Of a stretch of DNA of 27,439 nucleotides, positions 1 through 7,805 are shown piece after piece. The translations under genes and the position numbers were made by a program. Source of the DNA: a virus; IMG/VR virus record IMGVR_UViG_3300044841_000212, positions 1 to 27,439 of that record. One strand, given 5' to 3'. Under the pieces are notes generated by a model, which saw nothing but the letters and a program-made list of their open reading frames with translations, made no database searches and was not told where the DNA came from. Position 1 is the stretch's first letter; every line of letters starts with the position of its first letter.

Positions 1-906
1 GACCTCCAGAATGACGGGGTGGTCGGCGACAATGAGTTGGACGGCGCCGAAGAAGCGATGATCAGCGATTCGCAGACCATCCGCTTCGACCAGATTCGTC
101 ACGGAACAAAATCGAAAGGGGAAATGGCGGAACAGGCCACCATCATCCGGTTCCGCGAGCAGTCCAAGGACAAGCTCGGGTTCTGGCTCTCCGACAAGCT
201 CGACGAGCTGATGTTCCTGACGCTCTCGGGCCGCGCCTACTCGCTCAAGCTCGACGGGACCACCCGTACCGGATCGCAGCTTCCTTCGCTGCGGTTTGCC
301 GGCGACGTGGTCGCGGCATCGTCCAACCGCATCATCTTCCCGAACTCGGTCACCAGCGAAGCCACGATGACCACGTCGGACAAGATGTCGTGGGCGACGG
401 TGGTGCGCGCTCGCACCTTGGCGGAGCGCAAGCGGCTGCGCCCGATCCGTTCGGGCGGCAAGGGCTATTTCGCCCTGCTGATCAGCTCCGAGCAGCGGCG
501 CGATCTCGTCCTCGATCCGACCTATCAGACCATTGTTCGGTCGGCGGAGAAGATCGGCGACAAGAATCCGCTGTTCACCGGAGCAATCGCGGCCATCGAC
601 GGCGTCGTGATCCACAGCCATCAGAAGGTGTTCAACACGCTGGGTCTCTCGGGCTCCACCCGCTGGGGTTCCGGCAGCACCGTGGATGGCGCCCAGGCCA
701 TGCTGCTCGGCGCGCAAGCCGGCGGCATCGTCACGCTCGGATCGATGTTCTGGAGAGAGTCCGACAAGACCGACTACCAGAACCGTCCCGGCATCGGCGT
801 CGGCCGCAAAGTCGGAATGCTCAAGCCGCAGTTCAAGTCGGTCTACGACAGCAACACCAAGCAGGACTTCGGCACCATCGCGGTGAAGACCGCGGCGGCG
901 GCGTAA
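1..906 (+). CDS. Major capsid protein, N4-gp56 / DUF4043 family (5' truncated)
   Basis: This protein builds the icosahedral head shell. The reading frame is open from base 1, so the true start lies upstream; the GTG at 19 sits inside the conserved segment VVGDNELDGAEEA and is not the start. That segment, followed by IRFDQIRHGTKSKGEMAEQ, an FREQSKDKLGFWLSDKLDE-type block and a later GAIAAIDGVVIHSHQKVF strand, is the characteristic order of the N4-gp56 (DUF4043) phage capsid family. About 300 residues are visible; the family is usually about 330-430, so only an N-terminal part is missing. A long hairpin lies directly downstream, followed by another probable structural gene. Assignment rests on remembered family motifs; I am confident of capsid function and less so of the exact subfamily. 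Confidence 0.88.
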   Translation, partial: DLQNDGVVGDNELDGAEEAMISDSQTIRFDQIRHGTKSKGEMAEQATIIRFREQSKDKLGFWLSDKLDELMFLTLSGRAYSLKLDGTTRTGSQLPSLRFAGDVVAASSNRIIFPNSVTSEATMTTSDKMSWATVVRARTLAERKRLRPIRSGGKGYFALLISSEQRRDLVLDPTYQTIVRSAEKIGDKNPLFTGAIAAIDGVVIHSHQKVFNTLGLSGSTRWGSGSTVDGAQAMLLGAQAGGIVTLGSMFWRESDKTDYQNRPGIGVGRKVGMLKPQFKSVYDSNTKQDFGTIAVKTAAAA

Positions 907-920
907 GCCAAATCGCGCTT

Positions 921-968
921 CCGTGTCGATTTTCTTGACCAGCCTGTAGGTCGAAAAAATCGACACGG
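921..968 (+). promoter_or_regulatory. Long intergenic hairpin downstream of the capsid gene
   Basis: A 13-bp perfect inverted repeat (921-933 with 956-968, core CCGTGTCGATTTT) continues past one mismatch into six more pairs (935-940 with 949-954, one G-U), leaving an 8-nt loop. There is no U-tract after it, only GGCA and then eight C residues at 973-980, so it is not a standard Rho-independent terminator. In phage structural operons a hairpin after the capsid gene commonly stabilises the abundant upstream mRNA or partially attenuates transcription; that role is inferred here. Confidence 0.6.
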
Positions 969-1007
969 GGCACCCCCCCCATTCTCGTTCACTGAAGGAG
1001 AGCCCAG

Positions 1008-1706
1008 ATGGGCAATCTCGAATACCGCATCCAACTGAAGGACACCGGTCCCGGCGCCTTCGGCACTTCCCTTATCGGGACGGGCGGCCAGGTCTTCGTG
1101 GCCGCTGCCGGCACCGCCCACAAGATCGCGCTCGTCGACAAGAACGGCGCCAGCATCGCTAATCCGCAGGCCCTGACCCGCGGGTTCATGAACTTCTTCG
1201 TTCCGGACACCACCGCCTCGGTCGATCTCTACATCCAGGCGCCGGGCGGGCAGTTCAAGGTCGTGACCGGCGTCACGGCCTCGGGGCCGAACGAAATCCC
1301 GATCGACACGCCGCGCGGGCAGCAGCTGTTCAAGATCCCGTTCTCGATCGCGGACAGCGTCGCCAACGTGGAGCAGACCACGGGATTCGTCCTGCCGGTC
1401 AACTCGATGGTGCTGGACAGGCTGCATGGTGCTGGCCTGGAAGTCACCGTCGCGGAGACGGCAGGCGCCAAGACCATCACGGTCGGCACGCTCTCGACCC
1501 TTGCCGGCGGCAGTGCGACGGGCCTGATCAACGGCTCCTCGACCGGCACGCTCGGCCAGGTCATCGGCACCAACGGCGGCCTGTTCTCCTCGAACGCGCC
1601 TGCCCTGGTCGGCGCCAACCCGGCCGCCAACGTCATCAGCTACACGCTGGTGACGGCCTCGGTTGCAGCCGAGGGCTTCATTCTGCTGCCGGTGCTGCTG
1701 GGCTAA
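1008..1706 (+). CDS. Putative head decoration or accessory capsid protein
   Basis: A 232-aa protein starting at an ATG with a strong Shine-Dalgarno (GAAGGAG, 994-1000). I do not recognise a named family. It is rich in Gly, Ala, Thr and Val, has almost no charged helices, and looks mainly beta (for example FKVVTGVTASGPNEIPIDTP and the C-terminal NVISYTLVTASVAAEGFILL), as expected of a virion surface or decoration protein. Its position immediately after the major capsid gene, and before a strong terminator that would make it part of a highly expressed capsid transcript, supports a structural role. A second capsid component, a head fiber or a head-completion protein are all possible. Confidence 0.55.
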   Translation: MGNLEYRIQLKDTGPGAFGTSLIGTGGQVFVAAAGTAHKIALVDKNGASIANPQALTRGFMNFFVPDTTASVDLYIQAPGGQFKVVTGVTASGPNEIPIDTPRGQQLFKIPFSIADSVANVEQTTGFVLPVNSMVLDRLHGAGLEVTVAETAGAKTITVGTLSTLAGGSATGLINGSSTGTLGQVIGTNGGLFSSNAPALVGANPAANVISYTLVTASVAAEGFILLPVLLG

Positions 1707-1738
1707 GCCGCCCTCTCCATCACCACAACCAAGCTTGA

Positions 1739-1767
1739 GGTCGGCGCCCCCGGTGCCGGCCTTTTTT
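1739..1767 (+). terminator. Rho-independent terminator after the capsid genes
   Basis: A 10-bp stem (1739-1748 with 1752-1761, two G-U pairs, otherwise G/C) closes a CCC loop and is followed at once by six T residues (1762-1767). This is a textbook intrinsic terminator. It lies 33 bases after the stop codon of the putative decoration gene and 33 bases before the next start, so it separates highly expressed capsid products from the head-completion and tail genes. Confidence 0.85.
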
Positions 1768-1799
1768 CGTTCCGCCCCCTCCATCACAAGGACCACGCC

Positions 1800-2354
1800 A
1801 TGGCGAAGCCTCCCGCTGCCGCTACGGAATCGACCAAGGCCGACCCCAAGCCGGCCGCCAAGCTGTTTCTGGTCATCGACACCACCGCCACCCCCGAATT
1901 CCCCAAGCGCACGCACGAGATGACGGTTGACGGCATCGTCAAGCCGTTCGTGTTCGAGCACGGCAAGGCGCTGCCGATGCCGGAGGCCATCGCGATCAAG
2001 TTCCTCAAGCACGCCGCGTTCTGGCGGGTCGACGAGGAAGGCAACCGCATCGAGTATCAGCGGCGCCCCAAGCAGCCCGACGAGCTCGAGGCCGGCGAGA
2101 AGCTGATCCTCACCGACGAGCAGACCGTGGCGAACCTGGACGAGCTTTCCAACGTCGCGTTGCAGAAGCGCGTGATGGAAATGCCGGGCGGCGAGCGCTT
2201 CGCATCCGGCGTCACCAGCCGCGCCGCCGTCATCAAGTTCATGGTCGACGCCAAGCGCGCCACGCGCGAGGCCACCACGTCGAAGGAGCGGGAAGTCGGG
2301 CCGATGGATTTCGTGCCCGCGTCCGACGAGTTCGACGACGAAGAAGCGGCCTGA
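1800..2354 (+). CDS. Hypothetical phage structural-region protein
   Basis: A 184-aa acidic protein with an ATG start preceded by AAGGA. The N-terminus is a low-complexity Ala/Pro/Lys stretch, then a short beta-rich domain (KLFLVIDTTATPEF...MTVDGIVKPFVFEHGKALPMP), a helical middle, and an acidic tail DFVPASDEFDDEEAA. I recognise no catalytic motif or named family. Its place between the capsid genes and the head-tail adaptor is where podophages often carry head-completion, scaffold-like or small virion proteins. The gene is followed after five bases by the adaptor gene, so the two are probably co-translated. Confidence 0.6.
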   Translation: MAKPPAAATESTKADPKPAAKLFLVIDTTATPEFPKRTHEMTVDGIVKPFVFEHGKALPMPEAIAIKFLKHAAFWRVDEEGNRIEYQRRPKQPDELEAGEKLILTDEQTVANLDELSNVALQKRVMEMPGGERFASGVTSRAAVIKFMVDAKRATREATTSKEREVGPMDFVPASDEFDDEEAA

Positions 2355-2359
2355 TCTGA

Positions 2360-3169
2360 ATGTCCGCGGTCCTCACCGCCAGCGACATCTGCAGACGCGC
2401 GCTGCGGATGATCAACGACTTTCCGATCACGGAAAGCGCCGCGAGCGGCGAAAGCTTGCGCGAAGCCATGATCTGGCTCGACCTGATCATGGCGGAGACG
2501 GCCGGCATCGACCGGCTGTTCTTCCTGCGCACCGCGACGCTTCCGATCACGATCGTCAACGGTACCCAGAAATACGATCTCAACACGTCGCTGGGGGCAA
2601 ATCTCCCGCTCGATCGCGTGCAGTTCCCTATCGACGCCTGGCTGCAGGACCAGCTCGGCAATCGCACGCCGATCGAGCTCGTGGACCTGCAACAGTTCGA
2701 ATCGGTCGCCACGCCCACCCAAACCGGGCCTCCGTACTGGCTGCACATCGACCGGTTGCCTACCCCGACGCTGCGCGTCTTCCCGACCCCGGACGTTAAC
2801 GACACCAACACCTACACGATCCAACTGGTGGTGCAGACCTATGCGCCCAACGTGGCGCCGGGCGGGGTGACCGGGACGCAGCCCTCGGGTTCGATCCTAA
2901 CCAATTTCCGGCAGGCCTGGCAGCGCTGGTTGTGCTTCCAGCTCGCGCATGATCTGGGCTCCGGGCCGATCATCAAGCTCGATGAGCCCTCGCTCACTCG
3001 CTTCGGCGCGGTCGCGGCGTCGTCCAAGACGCGGCTCCTGGCCTTCGAGAACCGCGAACACGACACCTCGCCGCCGATCTGCGACCCGGCCTGGGACTTC
3101 GACGATGATTGCGGCGACGAGCGCTACTTCGTCGGCGGCTCCAGCGATTACGGGAACCGCTTGCGATGA
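2360..3169 (+). CDS. Head-to-tail adaptor, P22 gp4-like
   Basis: A 269-aa protein of the type annotated as phage adaptor or packaged-DNA stabilisation protein (P22 gp4-like; the analogous T7 protein is gp11). Visible features are an N-terminal helical region beginning TASDICRRALRMIND, a second helix with a REAMIWLDLIMAETAG segment, then the typical central beta insertion (LPITIVNGTQKYDLN, TLRVFPTPD) and a C-terminal helix ending in an acidic DFDDDCGDERYF tail. In this family the protein binds under the portal and forms the first ring of the tail. Downstream genes encode fiber, spike and a gp10-like hub, which fits. The last four bases overlap the fiber gene start (ATGA). The family call is from recalled sequence style, so moderately sure. 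Confidence 0.7.
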   Translation: MSAVLTASDICRRALRMINDFPITESAASGESLREAMIWLDLIMAETAGIDRLFFLRTATLPITIVNGTQKYDLNTSLGANLPLDRVQFPIDAWLQDQLGNRTPIELVDLQQFESVATPTQTGPPYWLHIDRLPTPTLRVFPTPDVNDTNTYTIQLVVQTYAPNVAPGGVTGTQPSGSILTNFRQAWQRWLCFQLAHDLGSGPIIKLDEPSLTRFGAVAASSKTRLLAFENREHDTSPPICDPAWDFDDDCGDERYFVGGSSDYGNRLR

Positions 3170-5943
3170 CCGTGATCCGCACCACCATCCCGGATTTCCA
3201 GCTCGCTAATCCGCTCTATACCGCCAGCCAAGTCTCGTTCTTCACGGTCGATGGCCTCGGGCACGCGACATCGACGCTGGCGACGCTCTATGCCGGGCCG
3301 ACCGGGCCGATCACCGCAGCCAATCCGCAGACGCTCGATGCCACCGGCAAGTTCCTGGCGCCGGTCTATATCGATGCTCCGGTCATCGCGAATGTCGTAG
3401 GACCGAACGTCGCCAGCCATTCGACCGGAGTCATCGACGTGCGCGGGACCTGGCGCGGGAATTGGGCCGCGGGCGCGATACTTTTCTCGACCGACCTCGT
3501 CCAGGACCCGGTCACCGGCAGCGTGTACGTGGCGGCTGCGGATTACACCTCCGCGGGGTCGATCGTCGTCGATATTGCGGCCGGTAACCTCGTCCTCATC
3601 CTCAATCGCGCCGCCGCGCTCAACGTCGGCGGCGGCTATCTGGCGACCATCGCGGCGCAAGCCGTAGCGACCTGGACCAAGTTCGCAGGCCCGGACGCCA
3701 ATGCGTATGTGGACGCGGCATGGTCGCCGGAACTTGGCCTGTTCGCCGCGACCGCGCCACAGGCGGTCGGCGCGATCAAGACCTCGCCCGATGGCATCAA
3801 TTGGACGGCGCGGACCGTTCCGAACTCGGCGTGGCACGGCATCGACTGGTCGCCGCAGCTCGGGCTGTTCTGTGCGGTCGGCGGCGGCAACGTCACCTCC
3901 AATATCATCACGTCGCCGGATGGCGTGACGTGGACCACCCGGACAGCACCGAACACCAACAATTGGGACGGCCTGGTTTGGGCGCCGCAGCTCGGGCTGT
4001 TCGTCGCGGTCGGGTATACCGGCACCGGCAACCGGGTCATGACTTCGCCCGACGGTATCAATTGGACGGCACGGGTCAGCGCGGCCGACAACAATTGGTC
4101 CGGCATTACGTGGTCCGGTAGCCTGCTGGTCGCCGTCGCCAATTCCGGCACCGGCAACCGGGTCATGACTTCGCCCGACGGCATCAATTGGTTGCCGCGA
4201 ACGGTCGCCATCGATCGCAATTGGGACGACGTCGCGTGGTCGCCGCAGCTCGGCCTGTTCTGCGCGGTCAGCTACTCCGGCACCGCCGACAGCGTCATGA
4301 CCTCGCCCGACGGAATCGCGTGGACGCTTCATACGACGCCCACCACCGACACCTGGACGCGGATTGCATGGTCGCCGGAACTTGGCCTGTTCGCCGCCAC
4401 CGGGGCGCCGGTCGCCGGCACCAGCAACGTGATGACCTCGCCGGACGGTGCCACCTGGGCGACGCATCTCACCGGCAATGAGAGTTGGGGCGGCATCGCA
4501 TGGTCGCCGGAGCTCGGTATCTTCGCCGCGCTCTCGTGGACCGGCGATTCGATGATCTCGACGCCGCCGCCGGTCAAACGGTCGTTTGCAACACAATATG
4601 GCGGGCTCGTGGGGATCGGGACCACGGCATCGCTGGCGAACCGGGGCATCACGATCAGCGCCGCTCAGTTTCCGTTCGGCGGAATCGGGTTCGCGGCGCC
4701 GACAACCCTGACTGAGCTTTGGGCTCTCGGCTACGAGCCGGGCACGCCAGCCAACCGCTTCGTGCTGTTCAATACGGTCACCGGCACCTATGCGGCGATC
4801 TTCGACCCCGCCACCAACAACCTCACTCTCGGCGGTGGCACGGCCGGAAACGGCGGGGCCGTCGGCTCGATCAGCTTCGGCAACGCCACCAGCGGACTTG
4901 TCAACCTGCGACCCGTTACCGGTGCGCTCGGCTCTCCTGTTTTGAGTTTGCCGGCCGCGACCGACACGCTCGTCGGCAAGGCCACCACCGACACGCTCAC
5001 CAACAAGACCTACGACACGGCCGGCGCCGGCAATGTATTCCGGATCAACGGCACCGGGATTTCCGCCATCACGGGCGCCGGGAGCGTGGTGCTCGCGACT
5101 TCGCCCACCTTGACGACGCCCACGATCAGCGGCCTCGCCACCATCTCGACCAACGTGGCCGCGCTGCCGGCGGGAGCGGCAGGTACGTTGCTGCGCATCG
5201 GCGCCAGCGATGGCACCGCCGCCCTCCAGGAGATACAGGCTTTCGGTAGCGCTGCCGTGTCCGGGAACTCGCCGGCCTATACGTTCCGGACCGCGCGCGG
5301 CACGGCGGTTAGTCCGACCGCGCTCCAAAGCGGCGATTATTTGGGCTTCGTCGCCGGCATCGGCTACGGGGCGACCGGCTATTCCACGGTGTCGCGCGCC
5401 GCGATCTCCTTCGTCACCTCGCAGATATGGACCGACGCCAACCAGGGCGCCGCCGTCCAGGTCGAGACCACCCCGAACGGCTCGACCTCCCGCGCCGTTG
5501 CGGCGAGATTTGGGCCGAGCGGCGGCTTTTCGGTCGGAACCCTCACCGACCCGGGAATCGGAGCGATCCTCGCCAACACGTCGATTCTGTCCCAGAGCCC
5601 CACCAACGGCATCGGCTACGCCACCGGCGCGGGCGGGACGATCGGGCAGGCCACCAGCAAGGCCACCAGCGTGGCGCTCAACACGATCTGCGGCGCGGTG
5701 ACGATGGCTAACGCATTGCTGGCCGCCGGCACGGTCGTTTCCTTCGTGCTCCAAGATACCGCCATCGCGGCGACCGACGTGCTGGTCCTCAATCACATAT
5801 CGGGCGGCACGCCGGGATCGTACTCGCTCAACGCCCAAGCCGCAGCGGGTTCAGCGACGATCAACGTCAGGAACAACACCGCGGGCTCCCTCTCCGAAGC
5901 CATCGTGATCCAGTTTGTGGTCATCAAGGGGGTCAACGCCTGA
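3166..5943 (+). CDS. Tail fiber with seven-bladed beta-propeller domain
   Basis: A 925-aa receptor-binding or fiber protein. I chose the ATG at 3166 because it overlaps the adaptor stop codon (ATGA); an in-frame ATG at 3109 would add 19 Arg-rich residues read out of the adaptor gene. Residues about 25-85 resemble the N-terminus of the next gene and probably anchor the protein to the particle. Residues about 185-465 form seven repeats of about 42 residues built on W..I.WSPELGLF and TSPDGINWT motifs, the pattern of a closed beta-propeller. A long Gly/Thr/Ser-rich shaft follows. The last 110 residues (from GIGYATGAGGTIGQATSK) are a beta tip domain I recognise at the C-terminus of many phage fibers. 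A carbohydrate or protein receptor on the cell surface is the likely target. Confidence 0.82.
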   Translation: MTVIRTTIPDFQLANPLYTASQVSFFTVDGLGHATSTLATLYAGPTGPITAANPQTLDATGKFLAPVYIDAPVIANVVGPNVASHSTGVIDVRGTWRGNWAAGAILFSTDLVQDPVTGSVYVAAADYTSAGSIVVDIAAGNLVLILNRAAALNVGGGYLATIAAQAVATWTKFAGPDANAYVDAAWSPELGLFAATAPQAVGAIKTSPDGINWTARTVPNSAWHGIDWSPQLGLFCAVGGGNVTSNIITSPDGVTWTTRTAPNTNNWDGLVWAPQLGLFVAVGYTGTGNRVMTSPDGINWTARVSAADNNWSGITWSGSLLVAVANSGTGNRVMTSPDGINWLPRTVAIDRNWDDVAWSPQLGLFCAVSYSGTADSVMTSPDGIAWTLHTTPTTDTWTRIAWSPELGLFAATGAPVAGTSNVMTSPDGATWATHLTGNESWGGIAWSPELGIFAALSWTGDSMISTPPPVKRSFATQYGGLVGIGTTASLANRGITISAAQFPFGGIGFAAPTTLTELWALGYEPGTPANRFVLFNTVTGTYAAIFDPATNNLTLGGGTAGNGGAVGSISFGNATSGLVNLRPVTGALGSPVLSLPAATDTLVGKATTDTLTNKTYDTAGAGNVFRINGTGISAITGAGSVVLATSPTLTTPTISGLATISTNVAALPAGAAGTLLRIGASDGTAALQEIQAFGSAAVSGNSPAYTFRTARGTAVSPTALQSGDYLGFVAGIGYGATGYSTVSRAAISFVTSQIWTDANQGAAVQVETTPNGSTSRAVAARFGPSGGFSVGTLTDPGIGAILANTSILSQSPTNGIGYATGAGGTIGQATSKATSVALNTICGAVTMANALLAAGTVVSFVLQDTAIAATDVLVLNHISGGTPGSYSLNAQAAAGSATINVRNNTAGSLSEAIVIQFVVIKGVNA
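3721..4560 (+). repeat. Seven propeller-blade repeats in the fiber gene
   Basis: Seven in-frame repeats of about 126-132 bases encode the blades. The protein repeats begin at the conserved WSP motif (tgg at 3721) and contain a TSPDG turn. Two neighbouring copies, 4021-4065 and 4147-4191, are identical over 45 bases except at one position and lie exactly 126 bases (42 codons) apart, which indicates recent duplication or conversion between blades. Such near-identical blades could allow blade number or surface to vary by recombination. Confidence 0.75.
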
Positions 5944-7805
5944 TGCCCTCCATCCGCATTGCCGACTTCGACACATGGCGTCCCGGCTACGGCCTCGCCA
6001 CCGTGAGCGCGTTCCTGGCCAACACCAACGTGCTCGCCGCGATCTTCACCGACGAGGCGTTGACCGTTCCGGCCGGAAACCCGCTAACGCTCATCCAGGA
6101 GACGCTCGGCGGCATCAGCTACGGCAAGTTCGCGCAGCCGCTCTATGTCGGCGCGCCCTACCAGTTGCAGATCAATTCGGTGGATACGACCGGCGTCATA
6201 CGCCCGCCGCTCGTCACGCTCGACGGGCAGGACGCGCAAGACGCCACGGTGGTGGTCACCGGCGGCACGCAGGCCAATTCGCTCGACGACATGCTGGCGC
6301 GGCGCATCGACGTGCGCGACTACGGCGCGTTCCTCCAGGTCGGGGTCAACAACGCATCGTCCGCCACCAATAACGCCACGCTGGTGGCCGCGCTCGGCGC
6401 GGCCGGCGCCGCATCGGGCGGCTTTGTGGAAGTGCCGGCCGGCACATTCCAGATCACCGCCTTCACCACTCCGCAGGGCGTGATCATCCGCGGCCAGGGC
6501 CGCGGCGCCACCATCCTGCAGTCCAACACAGCCGGCAACGTCGCCACCATCGGGGGTCCGCGCGCCGGGTTCTCCCGCATCAGCCTCGACGGCATCTCGC
6601 TCGTCGGCGGATCGGTCGGCATTTACGCTGCCAACCAGTCCCAGACCATTATCGACGACGTCGAGGTCAAGCGCTTCGACATTGGCATCCGGCGCTATGG
6701 CGGGACGCTGGCGGACTGGCGCCAGCTTTGGATTTCCAACTGCAACACGGGTTATTCGGCAGGCGGCAACAGCGCGGCCGGCGTAGGCGGCGCGCTCACC
6801 TTCAACCGCTGGCGCGGCGGCCAGGTCGACACCTGCGGCACCTTTGGAATCGATCTCGAAGACGTCGACCGTCTGGCTCAGGACAATGTCTTCGAGGGGA
6901 TCAAATTCGACACCAACACGGGGACGGCCGTCTACATCCAAGGCGCGCAAGGCACGGCCTTCCGTGATTGCGAGTGGGTCGGCAACACCGCCAATCTGGC
7001 CGTCGCCGACATACAGGCAACGACGCCGGTCATCGGGTTGGAAATCTCCGGCGGCGCGATGACGTCGGGCACGATCGCCGTGGCCGGAACCGCCCAGAAC
7101 TTCGTCATCCGGCGGGTCGCGCTCGCCAGCCTGACCGTGACCCTGACCACGCCCGCGCACAATATCGCGGTCGAGGATTGCATCGAGACCGCCGTCACCA
7201 TCGCGGGCACCGCCACGGCTTGGACCCGCAAGAAGTCCGAGGACCGCGGCAAGACCTTCGGGATAACCACCGGCAACGCCGCGACCGAGGCATGGCATAT
7301 CGTGCTCAACCCGGGGCAGAAGGTATATCTCGAGGCCAAGGTCGTCGGACGGCAGAACAACGGCGTCAATACCGGGTTCTATCACTTCTCGATCGCGGCG
7401 GGCCGCCCCGGCGCCACGCTCGCCTATGACAATCAGACCGGGAATTACACGGTCGGCAACATTCTCACCGGCGGCACGAGCGGCGCCAAGGCCCGCATCA
7501 CCGCAGACAGCGACGGCGGCGCTACCGGTACGCTGACGCTGCAGGACATCGTCGGCACGTTCGCGGACGACGAGACGATCACGGACGGGTCGGGCGGCTC
7601 CGCGCTGGTCAACGGCACGATCTCCGCGAGCGGCGCGGCGCTGATCGGGTCGGAGACCGACGTCAGCGCTGACCAGGAGACCAACGCCAATTGGGACGCG
7701 ATCTTCGCCGCCAATGGCAACCAGATCGAATTGCATGTCCTGGGCGACACGGCACAAACCGTTGAGTGGACGTCAGAGGTCCAGGCGCTCGTCGTCGGCA
7801 TCTGA
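5943..7805 (+). CDS. Tailspike with pectate-lyase-type beta-helix
   Basis: A 620-aa tailspike. The ATG at 5943 overlaps the fiber stop (TGATG). Residues about 20-95 are an anchoring domain similar to that of the fiber (NPLTLIQETLGGISYGKFAQ followed by TGVI). At about residue 120 the sequence VRDYGAFLQVGVNNASSATN opens the Pectate_lyase_3 type right-handed beta-helix, with the usual following VEVPAGTFQI and GVIIRGQGRGATIL coils; the helix runs to about residue 440. A C-terminal beta domain includes a repeat-like VGNILTGGTSGAKARI segment known from other phage proteins. Tailspikes of this fold usually cleave or bind surface polysaccharide; catalytic residues cannot be assigned by eye, so enzyme activity is inferred. 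Confidence 0.82.
   Translation: MPSIRIADFDTWRPGYGLATVSAFLANTNVLAAIFTDEALTVPAGNPLTLIQETLGGISYGKFAQPLYVGAPYQLQINSVDTTGVIRPPLVTLDGQDAQDATVVVTGGTQANSLDDMLARRIDVRDYGAFLQVGVNNASSATNNATLVAALGAAGAASGGFVEVPAGTFQITAFTTPQGVIIRGQGRGATILQSNTAGNVATIGGPRAGFSRISLDGISLVGGSVGIYAANQSQTIIDDVEVKRFDIGIRRYGGTLADWRQLWISNCNTGYSAGGNSAAGVGGALTFNRWRGGQVDTCGTFGIDLEDVDRLAQDNVFEGIKFDTNTGTAVYIQGAQGTAFRDCEWVGNTANLAVADIQATTPVIGLEISGGAMTSGTIAVAGTAQNFVIRRVALASLTVTLTTPAHNIAVEDCIETAVTIAGTATAWTRKKSEDRGKTFGITTGNAATEAWHIVLNPGQKVYLEAKVVGRQNNGVNTGFYHFSIAAGRPGATLAYDNQTGNYTVGNILTGGTSGAKARITADSDGGATGTLTLQDIVGTFADDETITDGSGGSALVNGTISASGAALIGSETDVSADQETNANWDAIFAANGNQIELHVLGDTAQTVEWTSEVQALVVGI

Noticed and set aside
390-938. Overlapping forward-frame ORF within the capsid gene
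   Set aside because: Arg/His/Gly-rich product without motif; out-of-frame shadow of the capsid gene.
3109-3165. Earlier ATG for the fiber gene at 3109
   Set aside because: Would add an Arg-rich 19-residue extension overlapping the adaptor gene, while ATG 3166 has the standard ATGA overlap used throughout this operon.
3148-5838. 896-codon open frame on the minus strand opposite the fiber gene
   Set aside because: Arg/Gly-rich composition, no ribosome site, and exact mirror of a clear fiber gene with conserved repeats: a high-GC antisense shadow. The same applies to 843-2012, 6084-7757, 14414-15457 and 15576-17423 on the minus strand.
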